The notes under the pieces are model-generated. The model ran no database searches, was not told where the DNA came from, and was given only the letters and a program-made list of their open reading frames with translations. Position numbers and translations under genes: made by a program. This document shows positions 44,671-54,764 of a stretch of 64,000 nucleotides of DNA, one piece after another. The stretch is from contig NZ_LAZX01000094.1 in the NCBI RefSeq assembly GCF_000980895.1, positions 186,001 through 250,000 on the forward strand, read 5' to 3'. The DNA comes from Sphingomonas sp. Ag1. GTDB taxonomy: Bacteria > Pseudomonadota > Alphaproteobacteria > Sphingomonadales > Sphingomonadaceae. Numbering within the stretch: position 1 is the first letter of the stretch; each line of letters opens with the position of its first letter.

Positions 44671-45912
44671 ATGGCTGATCCCGTTTCCGGTTTCCCGGCG
44701 CCCTCGATCGTGCAGGACCAGCCAGCGCCGCCCGCGGCGCCGGCGACGGAGGACCCGCGCGTCGCCCTCAGGCGCGATCGCTTGCTGGCGGCGTTGACGC
44801 TGACAGCAGGGTTCGGGCTGGTGGTGGGGTTGCCCTTTGCGCTGAAGGCGGGCGCAGAGTTCTTCATGCCGACCGCAGTCGCGTTGGTCGTGTCGGTGGC
44901 GCTGATCCCGCTGCTGGAATGGATCGAGGCGCGGCGCGTGCCGTCGCCGATCGCGGCGCTGTTTTGCGTGCTGGTGTTCCTGGTCGCGGCGAACATCGCG
45001 CTGGCGGCGATCGTGGTGCCGGCGATCGACTTCTTCCAGATGCTGCCCACGCGCATCGATCGCATCCAGAAGAATCTGGAGCCGCTGCTGGACCTGTATT
45101 CGAACCTCGAGCGCTATGCGAACCGGACGCTGCAGCGGCTGGCAACGAGCAATGTGCGGCAATCGCCCACGGCCGCCGTGGCGCCGCCCAGCTCGATCCT
45201 GGAGCTGGCAGCGACCTCGGCGCCAGCGGTCATCATCCAGGTGCTGTATGCCGTCCTGGTGACGTTCTTTTTCCTGTCGGGCTGGACGCGAATCCGCCAG
45301 CGGCTGATCACCAACCGCGAAAGCTTTGGCGGCGCGATGGCGACCGCGCGCGTCATCCAGCAGGTGGTGGACGACGTGTCGAGCTATCTGGGCACGATCA
45401 CCGCGATCAACATCGTGCTGGGCCTCATCACGGCAGGCGCGCTTCATCTGCTCGGCATGCCCTTCCCGTTGATGTGGGGGGGCATCGTCGCGCTGTTCAA
45501 CTACATCCCTTATTTCGGACCAGTGATCGCGGCCCTGTTGGTCGCCATTGGCGGCCTGATGACCTTTCGCGACGTGGGCACCGCGATGGCGGCGCCGGCG
45601 ATCATGTATGGCCTGCACCTGATCGAGGCGAACGTCGTCACGCCGCTGGTCGTCGGTCATCGCCTGACCATCAACCCGGTGCTGATCCTCGTCTCGCTGA
45701 GCTTCTGGGGATGGGTGTGGGGCACTGTCGGCGCGCTGCTGGCCGTGCCGCTGCTGATCATCATCCAGACGATCCTCAAGGGCGCGGGCAAGCCCGACAT
45801 CGCAGGCTTCCTCTTTGAACATGGTACATTGGTGCGCCAGCCGCAGAACGGAGTGCGGACGAGCGAAAAAAGTGACGCCGCAGTCGTTGACAGTCCCGCG
45901 CCCGTGGCATAG
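44671..45912 (+). CDS. AI-2E family transporter (PerM/YdiK-like)
   Basis: 413 residues. A variable N-terminus (PAPPAAPATEDPR), then about eight hydrophobic helices; VALVVSVALIPLLEWIEARR, GGIVALFNYIPYFGPVIAAL and VVGHRLTINPVLILVSLSFW are the family core, including GP motifs. Substrates vary and most members are not AI-2 exporters. ATG 44671 is chosen over TTG 44641. Its last codons carry a candidate promoter for the tRNA-Asp genes. Confidence 0.9.
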   Translation: MADPVSGFPAPSIVQDQPAPPAAPATEDPRVALRRDRLLAALTLTAGFGLVVGLPFALKAGAEFFMPTAVALVVSVALIPLLEWIEARRVPSPIAALFCVLVFLVAANIALAAIVVPAIDFFQMLPTRIDRIQKNLEPLLDLYSNLERYANRTLQRLATSNVRQSPTAAVAPPSSILELAATSAPAVIIQVLYAVLVTFFFLSGWTRIRQRLITNRESFGGAMATARVIQQVVDDVSSYLGTITAINIVLGLITAGALHLLGMPFPLMWGGIVALFNYIPYFGPVIAALLVAIGGLMTFRDVGTAMAAPAIMYGLHLIEANVVTPLVVGHRLTINPVLILVSLSFWGWVWGTVGALLAVPLLIIIQTILKGAGKPDIAGFLFEHGTLVRQPQNGVRTSEKSDAAVVDSPAPVA

Positions 45913-45914
45913 TG
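45887..45914 (+). promoter_or_regulatory. Candidate promoter of the tRNA-Asp genes
   Basis: A consensus TTGACA (45887-45892) lies within the final codons of the AI-2E gene; 15-16 bases on, CATAGT/ATAGTG (45908-45914) can serve as -10. The predicted start is about 45920, 17 bases before the tRNA. Confidence 0.5.
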
Positions 45915-45936
45915 GCGCGCCTCCACGCTGATCCAA

Positions 45937-46013
<77 letters not shown>

Positions 46014-46022
46014 CTCTCTTGC

Positions 46023-46086
46023 GGAGTTGGTGCAGATCAGTGGGAACTCCGACGACGTTGTCGTTCGTGTGCCGGTTTTTCGGCAC
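46023..46086 (+). other. Two hairpins in the spacer between the tRNA-Asp copies
   Basis: GGAGTT (46023-46028) with AACTCC (46045-46050), and GTGCCG (46069-46074) with CGGCAC (46081-46086) around a T-rich loop. They may guide processing of a common tRNA transcript; the second could also attenuate transcription. Confidence 0.4.
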
Positions 46087-46140
46087 CATGGGGTAAGTGC
46101 CTCGGGATCGCTTATCGGGCGATGATCGGGGCAGATAAGA

Positions 46141-46213
<73 letters not shown>

Positions 46214-46217
<4 letters not shown>

Positions 46218-46244
46218 CCCCATCCCGGGGTGGCGTTTTGTTTT
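46214..46244 (+). terminator. Intrinsic terminator of the tRNA-Asp pair
   Basis: GCCACCCC (46214-46221) pairs with GGGGTGGC (46227-46234) around a 5-base loop and is followed by GTTTTGTTTT. The left arm includes the tRNA 3' end. Confidence 0.85.
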
Positions 46245-46404
46245 CGATCTTCCTGAAACACCGATCATGGAGCTCTCGCGAGCCGCCAGACACGTCGTTT
46301 CGCGCCTGACGCACCGTCTGGCGCGCGCACCGATCCGGCAGGATGACGAGCGCGCGCTGATCGGCTAGTCCGCCTGGCAACGCGGGGCGGGAGGTAAGGC
46401 GTAG

Positions 46405-47754
46405 ATGACCGAGACGGTGGCGCGACGCGGCTTTGTCGCGGCAATGAAGCCCTATTTGCGACCACGTCCGGCCGCTGCCTTCCTGCTGGGCATATCCAGC
46501 GGCTTTCCGCTGACGCTGCTGCTGGGCACGATGACGTTCTGGCTGGCGAAGGTCGGGATCGACAAGAAGACGATTGGTTTCGCCGTCGGGCTGACCACCC
46601 CCTATACGCTGAAATTCCTCTGGGCCCCGCTGATCGATCGCGTCCGCCTGCCGATCCTGACCGGATGGTTCGGCCAGCGCCGGGCATGGCTGTTCGTGGT
46701 TCAGGCATTGCTCTTCGCGTCGGTCTGGATGCTGGGCGCGAGCCAGCCCGAACTGCACATCGGCACTTTCGCCTTCTGGGCCATCGTCACCGCGTTCCTG
46801 TCGGCGACGCAGGATATCGTCATCGACGCCTATCGCATCGAGATCCTGCCGGACGACGAACTGGCGCACGGCACGGCGGCGAACCAGTTCGGTTACCGCA
46901 CCGGCAATTTCATCGCCGGCGTGGGCACGATCGCCGTCGCCTCCAGCGAGGGCCTGGGACTTGGCTGGGCGCTCGGCTACGGACTGACGTCGCTGTGTGT
47001 GCTGCCCGGCGCGCTGGCCGCGCTGTGGATCGGCCGCGGGTTGCATGACCAGGTGGTACAGCGCGGCGGGCGCGGCTGGTTCAACGACACGGTGGTCAGC
47101 CCCTTCCGCGAGTTCTTCCGCCGGCGCGGTGCGCTGCTGATCCTGATGTTTGTGCTGGTCTACAAGCTGGGCGATGCGATGGGGCAGGGCATGCTCAACC
47201 CGATGATCGTCGAGCTCGGCTTTTCGGACAAGGAGTTCCTGGCGATCAACAAGGTCGTCGGGCTGTGGGGATTGCTGATCGGCACGGCCATCGGCGCGCC
47301 GTTCCTGGCGTGGTTGGGCATGGGGCGGGCGCTGTTCGTATCGGGCGTGCTGATGATGCTGTCCAACGCGACCTTCGCGATCCTTGCCGCCAAGGGACAT
47401 TCGCCCACCTGGCTGTTCATCGCGGTGGCAACGGAACAGGTGACGAGCGGCATCGGCCTGACGGTGTTTGCTACCTATCTGTCGGGTCTGGCCAACGTCG
47501 CCTACACCGCGACCCAGTTCGCGCTGCTGACCTCCTTCGCGGTGGTCGGGCGTACGTGGCTGTCGACGCCATCGGGCTATGTCGCGGAGGCGTTTGGCTG
47601 GGTCGGATTCTGGATCGTGACGATGATCGTTGCGGTGCCGGGGCTGGTGCTGTTGTGGGTCCTGTGGAAGCGCGGCTTCGTGGTCGATACGGCACGGCAG
47701 GAGGTTTCCGAAGAGCCGGAGGTCGCCGCAGCCGGGGCATCGCAGCCGGGCTGA
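46405..47754 (+). CDS. AmpG-like MFS permease
   Basis: 449 residues with about twelve helices. The start ISSGFPLTLLLGTMTFWLAK and the middle AFLSATQDIVIDAYRIEIL match the AmpG/PAT branch, whose members bring muropeptides (GlcNAc-anhydroMurNAc peptides) into the cytoplasm for recycling. No amp or recycling gene adjoins it. An Rx ATAAGG-like SD (GGGAGG) precedes the start. 10 bases from the convergent hypothetical gene. Confidence 0.88.
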   Translation: MTETVARRGFVAAMKPYLRPRPAAAFLLGISSGFPLTLLLGTMTFWLAKVGIDKKTIGFAVGLTTPYTLKFLWAPLIDRVRLPILTGWFGQRRAWLFVVQALLFASVWMLGASQPELHIGTFAFWAIVTAFLSATQDIVIDAYRIEILPDDELAHGTAANQFGYRTGNFIAGVGTIAVASSEGLGLGWALGYGLTSLCVLPGALAALWIGRGLHDQVVQRGGRGWFNDTVVSPFREFFRRRGALLILMFVLVYKLGDAMGQGMLNPMIVELGFSDKEFLAINKVVGLWGLLIGTAIGAPFLAWLGMGRALFVSGVLMMLSNATFAILAAKGHSPTWLFIAVATEQVTSGIGLTVFATYLSGLANVAYTATQFALLTSFAVVGRTWLSTPSGYVAEAFGWVGFWIVTMIVAVPGLVLLWVLWKRGFVVDTARQEVSEEPEVAAAGASQPG

Positions 47755-47764
47755 CCATTGCTCA

Positions 47765-48211
47765 TCAACAGGTGATCGGTCGCCCTTCGTCGGCGAAGGC
47801 AGCGGCCACGACCGCTGCGCTGGCGAGGATGCCGTCGACGCGCCGGATGCCGAGCAGGTCAGCCAGCAGGACACGGGCATTGTCCGGGTGAAGCTCGACA
47901 CGCGCGAGGACGTGCATCAGCGCGCGTTCGGCATGGGTCATGCGCGAGCAGCAGCAATGCGTAATGGAGATCGGCCCGGCGGCGGAGGTGGCAAGATCCG
48001 CCATCAGCGCGCGCACCAGCATCAGCGGACGGCGAAAGCGTTCGCCAAAGGCCGTGAACATGGCGTGCGCGGCGCGGGCATCCGCGAGGCCATTCGCCCC
48101 CATGCGGCGCATCGCAAACAGCACCAGCCGGGCGTTCTCACATGCGGGCAGCGTGTGCGGCAGGACCGACAGGCGCTCTGCGACTGATGACGGCGGGACG
48201 GACATGGACAT
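47765..48211 (-). CDS. Hypothetical protein with Cys-rich centre
   Basis: 148 residues from the ATG at 48209-48211 (AGAGGAG eight bases upstream). Two mainly helical halves flank ITHCCCSRMTHAE (about 84-96), a cluster of three consecutive cysteines with flanking histidines that could bind metal. Arg- and Ala-rich otherwise, no signal peptide or membrane helix. I do not recognise the family. 65 bases after folC on the same strand, so possibly last in that operon. Confidence 0.65.
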   Translation of the reverse strand: MSMSVPPSSVAERLSVLPHTLPACENARLVLFAMRRMGANGLADARAAHAMFTAFGERFRRPLMLVRALMADLATSAAGPISITHCCCSRMTHAERALMHVLARVELHPDNARVLLADLLGIRRVDGILASAAVVAAAFADEGRPITC

Positions 48212-48276
48212 GCTGGCGACTCCTCTGCCGCACTTGTCTCTAATCCGCTATTGCAAGTCAATCGCAACTCAAAGCG

Positions 48277-49620
48277 TCATTGCGGCGCTTCGTCGTTTGC
48301 CTCCAGGACGGTGCCAGCGAGATAAAGCGAGCCGGCGATCAGCATGCGGTCCGCAACGGGCAGATCTGCAGCGACGCGGAAGGCATGCCGGATATCGTTA
48401 GCCACAAGGCCGCTTGTGGCCCCCAGTGCCGTTGCCTGCCCGGCCAGTGCGGCGGGGTCGTGACAGGCGTGCCCCGGCACCGGCAGCGCAATGATGCTGA
48501 CCGACTGTGCCATGCCGATCATGTGCCGAAGGATCGCGCCAGCATCCTTGTTCGCCAGAACACCCAGGATGATGGTAGTCGCCGCTTTATGGGGCCAGTC
48601 CGTAGCGATGGCAGCGGCGGCCGATTCGTTGTGTGCGCCGTCCAGCCACACGCCATCGGTGGGCTGACGAGGAAGGAGGTCGAGCAACGGGCCATGTTCC
48701 AGTCGCTGCATCCGCGCCGGCCATCGCGCTGCGCGGATTCCGGCGGCGAGCGCGGCTTGCGGAATGTCGATCAATGATTGGTGGCGCAGCATGGCGACGG
48801 CGAGCGCGGCATTGTCGCACTGATGCTGGCCGGCCAGCGTCGGCAGTGGCAGCTGCAGCACGCCTTGTGCGTCCCGATAGAGGATGGCGGAGCCGTCGTG
48901 GGTTGCGTGCCATTTGTCGTCTCGCGCCGCCAACGGTGCGCCGCAGCCCGCAGTGACACTTGCGATCGCCTCAGCGGCGATTGGTGGGTAATGCTGCGTC
49001 ACCAAAGGCACGCCGGGTTTGGCGATGCCGGCCTTCTCGAACGCAATGCGGGCCATCGGCTCGGGCGGTGTGCCCGCTTCTTCGGCGAGCAGGAACGCCT
49101 CGTGATCAATCCCGAGGCCGGCGATGCCGCAGACAAGCGGGTGGATGACGTTGGTTGCGTCGAGCCGGCCGCCGAGGCCCACCTCGATGATGCAGGCATC
49201 GGCCGCCGAACGGGAGAATTGCAGGAAGGCCGCCGCGGTCGTCACCTCGAAGAAGCTGGCGCCGACATCGCCGGCACGATCGAGCACTTCGGCCAGCAGC
49301 GGTGCCAATGTCGCGTCGTCGATCAGCCGCCCGGCGACCCGGATCCGTTCGTTGAAGCGGACCAGATGGGGGCTGGAATAGACGTGGACGGACTTTCCCG
49401 CGGCCTCCAGTGCGGCGCGAAGAAAGGCGCAGGTCGACCCCTTGCCGTTGGTGCCAGCGACATGGAACGTGGGCGGCAGGTGGAGGTGCGGGTTGTCGAG
49501 CCGCGCCAAAAGCTCGGTGATCCGCGACAGGCCGAGGACATCCGCCCCGGGCGACAGCGACCACAGCCGATCCAGCTGCTTTTGTACGGCCGGGTCGCGG
49601 GAATGTGCGTGATCGGGCAT
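48277..49620 (-). CDS. folC: Bifunctional folylpolyglutamate / dihydrofolate synthase
   Basis: 447 residues. Adds glutamate to dihydropteroate/folates with ATP. P-loop HVAGTNGKGSTCAFLRAALE (about 51-70), SSPHLVRFNERIRV (about 82-95), the Mur-ligase lysine and metal region VGLGGRLDATNVI (about 147-159), and LDGAHNESAA (about 325). ATG 49618-49620 chosen; a start 14 codons upstream is possible. Downstream of accD after 114 bases in the conserved trp-accD-folC order. Confidence 0.94.
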   Translation of the reverse strand: MPDHAHSRDPAVQKQLDRLWSLSPGADVLGLSRITELLARLDNPHLHLPPTFHVAGTNGKGSTCAFLRAALEAAGKSVHVYSSPHLVRFNERIRVAGRLIDDATLAPLLAEVLDRAGDVGASFFEVTTAAAFLQFSRSAADACIIEVGLGGRLDATNVIHPLVCGIAGLGIDHEAFLLAEEAGTPPEPMARIAFEKAGIAKPGVPLVTQHYPPIAAEAIASVTAGCGAPLAARDDKWHATHDGSAILYRDAQGVLQLPLPTLAGQHQCDNAALAVAMLRHQSLIDIPQAALAAGIRAARWPARMQRLEHGPLLDLLPRQPTDGVWLDGAHNESAAAAIATDWPHKAATTIILGVLANKDAGAILRHMIGMAQSVSIIALPVPGHACHDPAALAGQATALGATSGLVANDIRHAFRVAADLPVADRMLIAGSLYLAGTVLEANDEAPQ

Positions 49621-49734
49621 CGTCGTTCCGCCTTCGGCGTCGCTGAATGAACCGCGCGACACGGGCCGAGCGGCCGATGACGCCGGGCCGGCATGGCCGC
49701 CGCGCCGGTGGCGCGAGCGGCAATGGCGGGGCGA

Positions 49735-50595
49735 TCAGGCGGCCTGCCGCTCCGCGCAGAGGTAGCCGATGATCGTGGCGAGGCGATCGCGCAGTTCCTT
49801 GCGATGCACGACCATGTCGATCAGCCCATGTTCGAGGTAATATTCGCTGGTCTGGAAATCGTCCGGCAGCTTTTCACGAATGGTATTCTCGATCACGCGG
49901 CGGCCGGTGAAGGCGAGCGTCGCACGCGGCTCGGCGATGTGCACGTCGCCCAGCATCGCATAGGCGGCCATCACGCCGCCCGAGGTCGGATCGGTGAGCA
50001 CGACGATATACGGCAGCCCCGCATCGTGGAGCATCTGGATCGCCACCGTGCTGCGCGGCATCTGCATCAGGCTGAGGATGCCTTCCTGCATGCGCGCGCC
50101 GCCGCTGGCAGTGAAGACGACATAGGGCGCCTTGTCGGCGATCGCCGTCTCGACGCCCTGGATGAACGCCTCACCCACGGCCTGGCCCATCGAGCCGCCC
50201 ATGAAGGCGAAATCCTGCACACCGATCACGACGCGGCGACCATGGATGGTGCCGCGCGCGTTGAGGAAGGCGTCCTGCTCGCCCGTGTCGGCCCGCGCCG
50301 TCTTGAGACGATCGACGTAGCGCTTGGAATCGCGGAACTTCAGCGGATCCTCTGGCGCCGGCGGCGGGGCGAGCACGTCGGCGCTGCCCTCGTCCAGCAG
50401 CTGCTTGAACCGTGCCGATGGGCCAATGCGGCCGTGGTGATCGCAGCTCGGGCAGACCGACAGGTTCTCCTCGAACTCCTTGGTGAACACCATCGTCCCG
50501 CATCCCTTGCACTTGTGCCAGAGATTGTCGGGCGTCTCTTTCGTTGCCGGAACAACGAAGGACAAAGCGTTACGAACGCTGGACAACCAGCTCAT
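49735..50595 (-). CDS. accD: Acetyl-CoA carboxylase, carboxyltransferase beta subunit
   Basis: 286 residues. Zinc ribbon near the N-terminus: CKGCGTMVF and [10 protein letters not shown] (about 28-55) with four cysteines. The carboxyltransferase body has [18 protein letters not shown] (about 158-175) and [16 protein letters not shown]. Together with AccA it transfers carboxyl to acetyl-CoA, the first step of fatty acid synthesis. Start overlaps the trpA stop (ATGA). Confidence 0.96.
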   Translation of the reverse strand: MSWLSSVRNALSFVVPATKETPDNLWHKCKGCGTMVFTKEFEENLSVCPSCDHHGRIGPSARFKQLLDEGSADVLAPPPAPEDPLKFRDSKRYVDRLKTARADTGEQDAFLNARGTIHGRRVVIGVQDFAFMGGSMGQAVGEAFIQGVETAIADKAPYVVFTASGGARMQEGILSLMQMPRSTVAIQMLHDAGLPYIVVLTDPTSGGVMAAYAMLGDVHIAEPRATLAFTGRRVIENTIREKLPDDFQTSEYYLEHGLIDMVVHRKELRDRLATIIGYLCAERQAA

Positions 50596-51386
50596 GCAAA
50601 TTCCTTCCGTGCGGCGCGGATCGCCACCGCCAAAGTCTCAACATAGGTGCGGATCGCCGCCGGTGCATCAGCGTCGAAGCGTTCGACCAGTTCCACGATC
50701 GCGGAGCCGACGACGACGCCATCAGCAACGCGGGCGATAGCCTTCGCCTGATCCGGCGTGCGCACGCCGAAGCCGACCGCGATCGGCAGATCAGTCGCGC
50801 GTTTCAGCCGCGCAACGGATTCCTCGATCGACGCCTGGGCGGCCTGCTGCAATCCGGTGATCCCTGCCACCGACACATAATAGACGAAGCCCGAGGCGCC
50901 TTCCAGAACGGTGGGGAGCCGCGCATCGTCGGTGGTGGGCGTCGCCAGCCGCACGAGGTCGATCCCGGCGCTGCGCAGCGCCGGTCCGAGTGCGTCGTCC
51001 TCTTCCGGCGGAACGTCGACGCAGATCACGCCGTCGACCCCGGCGTCGCGCGCTGCGGCGGCGAACCAGTCAGCGCCGCGGCGGAGCATCGGGTTGGCGT
51101 AACCCATCAGCACCAGCGGTACGTCCGGGTGACGGTCACGAAAATTCTTTGCAATCTGCAGGATGGAGGCGGTTGTTGTGCCGCTCTCAAGGCTGCGGAT
51201 GTTGGCCGCCTGGATCGCAGGGCCGTCCGCCATCGGATCGGTGAAGGGCATGCCAAGTTCGATGACGTCGGCACCGCCCGCCACAAGTGCGTCGAGCACG
51301 GCCGGCGTGTCGCCGTCGCCGGCGGTGATGAAGGTGACCAGCGCGGCACGGTCCTTCGGGAAAGCCGCCGTCAGACGCGCGCTCAT
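50592..51386 (-). CDS. trpA: Tryptophan synthase alpha chain
   Basis: 264 residues. Cleaves indole-glycerol phosphate. Catalytic Glu in [17 protein letters not shown] (about 47-63) and Asp in [12 protein letters not shown] (about 130). [11 protein letters not shown] and [11 protein letters not shown] are the phosphate-site loops. The ATG at 51384-51386 overlaps the trpB stop; indole is channelled directly to TrpB in the complex. Confidence 0.96.
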   Translation of the reverse strand: MSARLTAAFPKDRAALVTFITAGDGDTPAVLDALVAGGADVIELGMPFTDPMADGPAIQAANIRSLESGTTTASILQIAKNFRDRHPDVPLVLMGYANPMLRRGADWFAAAARDAGVDGVICVDVPPEEDDALGPALRSAGIDLVRLATPTTDDARLPTVLEGASGFVYYVSVAGITGLQQAAQASIEESVARLKRATDLPIAVGFGVRTPDQAKAIARVADGVVVGSAIVELVERFDADAPAAIRTYVETLAVAIRAARKEFA

Positions 51387-52612
51387 ATCGCCACCCCCAA
51401 TGCATGGGCGACGGTGAAGATGTCCTTGTCGCCGCGCCCGCAGAGATTGGCGAGGATGATCTGATCGTCGCGCATTTCCCGTGCCTTGCGCGCTACTGCT
51501 GCAATCGCATGGGATGGCTCCAGCGCGGGGATGATTCCCTCCGTCCGGCATAGAAGCTGGAAGGCGTCGAGCGCCTCCTCATCGGTGACGGCGGTATAAT
51601 CGACGCGGCCGATGTCCTTCAGCCAGGCGTGCTCGGGCCCGATGCCGGGATAGTCGAGCCCGGCCGAGATCGAATGGGCCTCGGCGATCTGGCCGTCCTC
51701 GTCCTGGAGCAAATAGGTCTTGTTGCCGTGGAGGATGCCCGGAAAACCACCCGCAAGGCTGGCGGCGTGCTTCTTCTCCAGCCCCTCGCCGGCTGCCTCG
51801 ACCCCGAGCATGCCGACCTCGGCATCGTCGAGGAAGGGATGGAACAGGCCGATGGCGTTGGACCCGCCGCCGATCGCGGCGACCAGCAGGTCGGGCAGGC
51901 GGCTGGTGCGTGCCAGCATCTGCGCCCGCGCCTCACGCCCAATGACGCTCTGGAAGTCGCGGACGAGCTCGGGATAGGGATGCGGGCCGGCCGCGGTGCC
52001 GATGATGTAGAAGGTGTCGTGGATGTTCGCGACCCAGTCGCGCATCGCTTCGTTCATCGCATCCTTGAGCGTGTTCGCCCCCGACGTGACGGCGCGGACC
52101 TCAGCCCCCAGCAGCTTCATCCGGAACACGTTCGGCTGCTGCCGCTCGACGTCCTTGGCGCCCATGTAGATGACGCAGGGCAGGCCGAAGCGGGCGCAGA
52201 CCGTGGCGGTCGCGACGCCGTGCTGGCCGGCACCGGTCTCCGCGATGATGCGCGTCTTGCCCATGCGGATGGCGAGCAGGATCTGGCCGATGCAATTGTT
52301 GATCTTGTGCGCGCCCGTATGGTTCAGCTCATCGCGCTTGAACCAGATCTGAGCGCCCATGCCGGGCTCCGCATTCTCGCGCAGCGCGTCCGTCAGGCGT
52401 TCCGCATAATAAAGCGGTGAGGGGCGCCCGACATAATGCTCCAGCAGGTCGTCAAACTGCGCCTGGAACGCCGGATCTCCCTTTGCGGCGCGATATTCCC
52501 GCTCCAGCTCAAGGATCAGCGGCATCAGCGTCTCGGCAACATAACGGCCGCCATAGTCGCCGAAGTGACCGCGATCGTCGGGCTGAGCACGGAAGGTGTT
52601 TGGTGCATTCAT
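51383..52612 (-). CDS. trpB: Tryptophan synthase beta chain
   Basis: 409 residues. PLP enzyme joining indole and serine. PLP lysine in [15 protein letters not shown] (about 96), [14 protein letters not shown] (about 118-131) and the phosphate cradle [12 protein letters not shown] (about 236-247). The ATG at 52610-52612 overlaps the trpF stop (ATGA). The ~110 in-frame residues upstream of this ATG are unlike TrpB and are antisense-like noise. Confidence 0.97.
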   Translation of the reverse strand: MNAPNTFRAQPDDRGHFGDYGGRYVAETLMPLILELEREYRAAKGDPAFQAQFDDLLEHYVGRPSPLYYAERLTDALRENAEPGMGAQIWFKRDELNHTGAHKINNCIGQILLAIRMGKTRIIAETGAGQHGVATATVCARFGLPCVIYMGAKDVERQQPNVFRMKLLGAEVRAVTSGANTLKDAMNEAMRDWVANIHDTFYIIGTAAGPHPYPELVRDFQSVIGREARAQMLARTSRLPDLLVAAIGGGSNAIGLFHPFLDDAEVGMLGVEAAGEGLEKKHAASLAGGFPGILHGNKTYLLQDEDGQIAEAHSISAGLDYPGIGPEHAWLKDIGRVDYTAVTDEEALDAFQLLCRTEGIIPALEPSHAIAAVARKAREMRDDQIILANLCGRGDKDIFTVAHALGVAI

Positions 52613-53241
52613 GATGCGGCGACCGCTTGCAGGAACGCGGCTATCTTGTCCACGTTCTTCACGCCCGGGGCGGTTTCGAGGCCGGAGGAAGCGTCGACCA
52701 GCGCCGCGCCGGTGCGGCGTGCCGCCTCCGCGACGTTGCTGGCATCGAGCCCGCCCGAAAGCGCCCATGCGGTCGGATGACGAAAGCCGTCGAGCAACGC
52801 CCAGTCGAACCGGACACCCATGCCGCCGGGCAGTGCGCCCTCGGGCGTCTTGGCGTCGTAGAGGATCCGGTCGGCAGCACCCGCCAGCGATCGCGCCGAT
52901 TCGAGATCGCCCCGGGTCTTCACGGGGAGGGCGGCCCATGTCTCCCGCCCGGTTGCCGTGCGAAGCTGCGCAATGCGTTGCGGCGAGGTCTTGTGAAGCT
53001 GGATGATCGTTAGTCGCGCCGTCGTCACCGCGCCCGCGACGAGATCATCGTCGGGATCGACGAACACGCCGACACGCGCCACGTGAGACGGCACGCGGGC
53101 GGCGAGCGCCCCGGCGTGCTCAAAGGCGAGATGACGCGGCGACGGGGGATAGAATACGAAGCCGAGGTGGCTTGCGCCCCCTGCGACGGACGCATCGAGC
53201 GCCTGGATCGTGGATAGCCCGCATATCTTGGCGGTGGTCAT
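52609..53241 (-). CDS. trpF: Phosphoribosylanthranilate isomerase
   Basis: 210 residues, TIM barrel. Catalytic Cys in [15 protein letters not shown] (about residue 7) and catalytic Asp in [10 protein letters not shown] (about 58). [14 protein letters not shown] (about 163-176) binds phosphate. ATG 53239-53241 preceded by GGAG. First of the trp genes; 77 bases after a GFA-family gene. Confidence 0.94.
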   Translation of the reverse strand: MTTAKICGLSTIQALDASVAGGASHLGFVFYPPSPRHLAFEHAGALAARVPSHVARVGVFVDPDDDLVAGAVTTARLTIIQLHKTSPQRIAQLRTATGRETWAALPVKTRGDLESARSLAGAADRILYDAKTPEGALPGGMGVRFDWALLDGFRHPTAWALSGGLDASNVAEAARRTGAALVDASSGLETAPGVKNVDKIAAFLQAVAAS

Positions 53242-53278
53242 TGCATCTCCGGCAGGAACGCGATGAAGGGAAGATGGC

Positions 53279-53296
53279 GCGGGAATGACATCCCGC
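53279..53296. other. Hairpin between the GFA gene and trpF
   Basis: GCGGGA (53279-53284) pairs with TCCCGC (53291-53296), loop ATGACA. No T-run. It could attenuate read-through from pyrF-GFA into trpF or serve as an mRNA processing site. Confidence 0.35.
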
Positions 53297-53318
53297 AAGC
53301 CACGGAAAAGCTTAGGGA

Positions 53319-53669
53319 TCAGAAGCGTGCGCCGTCGATCTTTTCGATGGCGAGGCTATCGAGGTCGATTGACGGTACGCATCGCAGGTTGACCGCCGTC
53401 GTGCGAACGCCGCCCGGCCCCGTCCCCTCGGCATGCGTTTCGCAGCCACAAACCGCGCAGAATTGGTGCCGAATCACATGTTTGTTGAAGAAGTATGAGG
53501 TCAGGCGATCAGCGCCGGCCGTGACCGTGAACGTCTCAGCGGGCAGGAACGCGAGAAGGAAGCCCTTTCGCCGGCAATGCGAGCAGTTGCAGCTCATCGC
53601 ACCGACCGGCCGATCGGCATCAACGTGGAACGTCACCGCCCCGCAGTGACAGCTGCCTTCGAAAGCCAT
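53319..53669 (-). CDS. GFA/CENP-V-fold zinc protein
   Basis: 116 residues of the glutathione-dependent formaldehyde-activating (GFA) family. Zinc-site cysteines: EGSCHCGAVTF (about 5-15), SCNCSHCRRKG (about 26-36) and FCAVCGCETHAEG (about 70-82). Despite the family name, most members are not formaldehyde enzymes. Placed between pyrF (11 bases) and trpF (77 bases), an unusual insertion in an otherwise conserved order. Confidence 0.9.
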   Translation of the reverse strand: MAFEGSCHCGAVTFHVDADRPVGAMSCNCSHCRRKGFLLAFLPAETFTVTAGADRLTSYFFNKHVIRHQFCAVCGCETHAEGTGPGGVRTTAVNLRCVPSIDLDSLAIEKIDGARF

Positions 53670-53680
53670 GACATTGCCTC

Positions 53681-54355
53681 CTACAGCGTCGCGCCGATCG
53701 CACGCGCGGCGGAATCCGGATCCTCAGCCTGGGTGATCGGGCGCCCGATCACCAAAATCGATGCGCCGTTGTCGAGCGCCTGTCGCGGCGTCACTACGCG
53801 CTTCTGATCGCCGACGACCGCATCGGCGGGGCGCACGCCGGGCACGACGAAGAAGCCGTCCGGCCATGACTGATGCGCGGCTTTCACCTCCTCGCCGGAG
53901 CATACGATGCCATCGACGCCGGACCGCTGGGCAAGCTCCGTCAGGCGCAGGACCTGATCGTGCGCCGAACCGTGGATCCCGGTAGCGGCGAGATCGCGCT
54001 GGTCGAGACTGGTGAGCATGGTAACGGCAACGACCTTCGTACCCGCGGGCGCGGCCGCCTTGGCATCCTCCAGCATCGCCTGCCCGCCAGCCGCGTGCAC
54101 CGTGATGATCGCCGGTTCGAGGGCGCGCAGCGCCTGGATCGCCTTGGCGACGGTGTTGGGGATGTCGTGAAACTTGAGATCAAGGAAGATCGGCAGCCCG
54201 AGTTCCGCCATCTCCTTCACGCCGTGTCGGCCGTTGCCCGCGAAGAATTCCAGCCCGAGCTTGATCCCGCCGACATGGTGGCGAACGCTGGCGGCAAGCG
54301 CCTTGGCGCGGTCAAGATCGGGCGTGTCCAGTGCCACGAAGATGGGGTTGGACAT
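53681..54355 (-). CDS. pyrF: Orotidine 5'-phosphate decarboxylase
   Basis: 224 residues. Last step of UMP synthesis. The catalytic Asp-x-Lys-x-x-Asp is in FLDLKFHDIPNTVAKA (about 57-72). ALDTPDLDRAKALA at the start and the phosphate loop VIGRPITQAEDP at the end are present. Three bases after lapA, so in the same operon as the trp genes. Confidence 0.96.
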   Translation of the reverse strand: MSNPIFVALDTPDLDRAKALAASVRHHVGGIKLGLEFFAGNGRHGVKEMAELGLPIFLDLKFHDIPNTVAKAIQALRALEPAIITVHAAGGQAMLEDAKAAAPAGTKVVAVTMLTSLDQRDLAATGIHGSAHDQVLRLTELAQRSGVDGIVCSGEEVKAAHQSWPDGFFVVPGVRPADAVVGDQKRVVTPRQALDNGASILVIGRPITQAEDPDSAARAIGATL

Positions 54356-54358
54356 GGT

Positions 54359-54709
54359 TCAGATGGCCTCCGGCGGGAAATCTGTGGAAGAGGATGGGGC
54401 GGGCGCAGCCATGGCCGGCGCAGGCGCGGCCGCGGCAGGCCGGGGATCGGCAAGCGGCAGCGCCCGAAGGTCGGCAATGGTCCGCTCCGCGGCGGACAGC
54501 CGCTGACGCAGGCGCCAGCGCAGCGCTCGCTGGTACAGGAAGGTCGGCAGGAACCCGGCGAGGAACGTGACCAGCAACAGGATGGGAAGGTTCACCTCCG
54601 CCATCAGGTTACCGAACAGCGACACCGACACCCATTTCCAATTGCCGAAGGTGAATACCGCAGCGGCGAAGGCGACCAAGGCCCAGAACAGGATTTTCAG
54701 GAACTGCAT
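54359..54709 (-). CDS. LapA-domain (DUF1049) membrane protein
   Basis: 116 residues. Two transmembrane helices at about 4-24 and 40-60 joined by FGNWKWVSVSLFGNLMAEVN, then LYQRALRWRLRQRLSAAERT and a low-complexity Ala/Pro tail. LapA-domain proteins act in envelope assembly. ATG 54707-54709 with GGAG eight bases upstream. This gene usually precedes trpF or pyrF in alphaproteobacteria, often after ihfB, which is absent here. Confidence 0.85.
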   Translation of the reverse strand: MQFLKILFWALVAFAAAVFTFGNWKWVSVSLFGNLMAEVNLPILLLVTFLAGFLPTFLYQRALRWRLRQRLSAAERTIADLRALPLADPRPAAAAPAPAMAAPAPSSSTDFPPEAI

Positions 54710-54764
54710 GTACAAGGCTCCGGCATGGCGCGACGCTATTACGCCGGCGCCGTTTTGGCCAGCC

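Noticed and set aside
53319..53669. Formaldehyde detoxification enzyme
   Set aside because: Family name is misleading; only the zinc fold can be supported.
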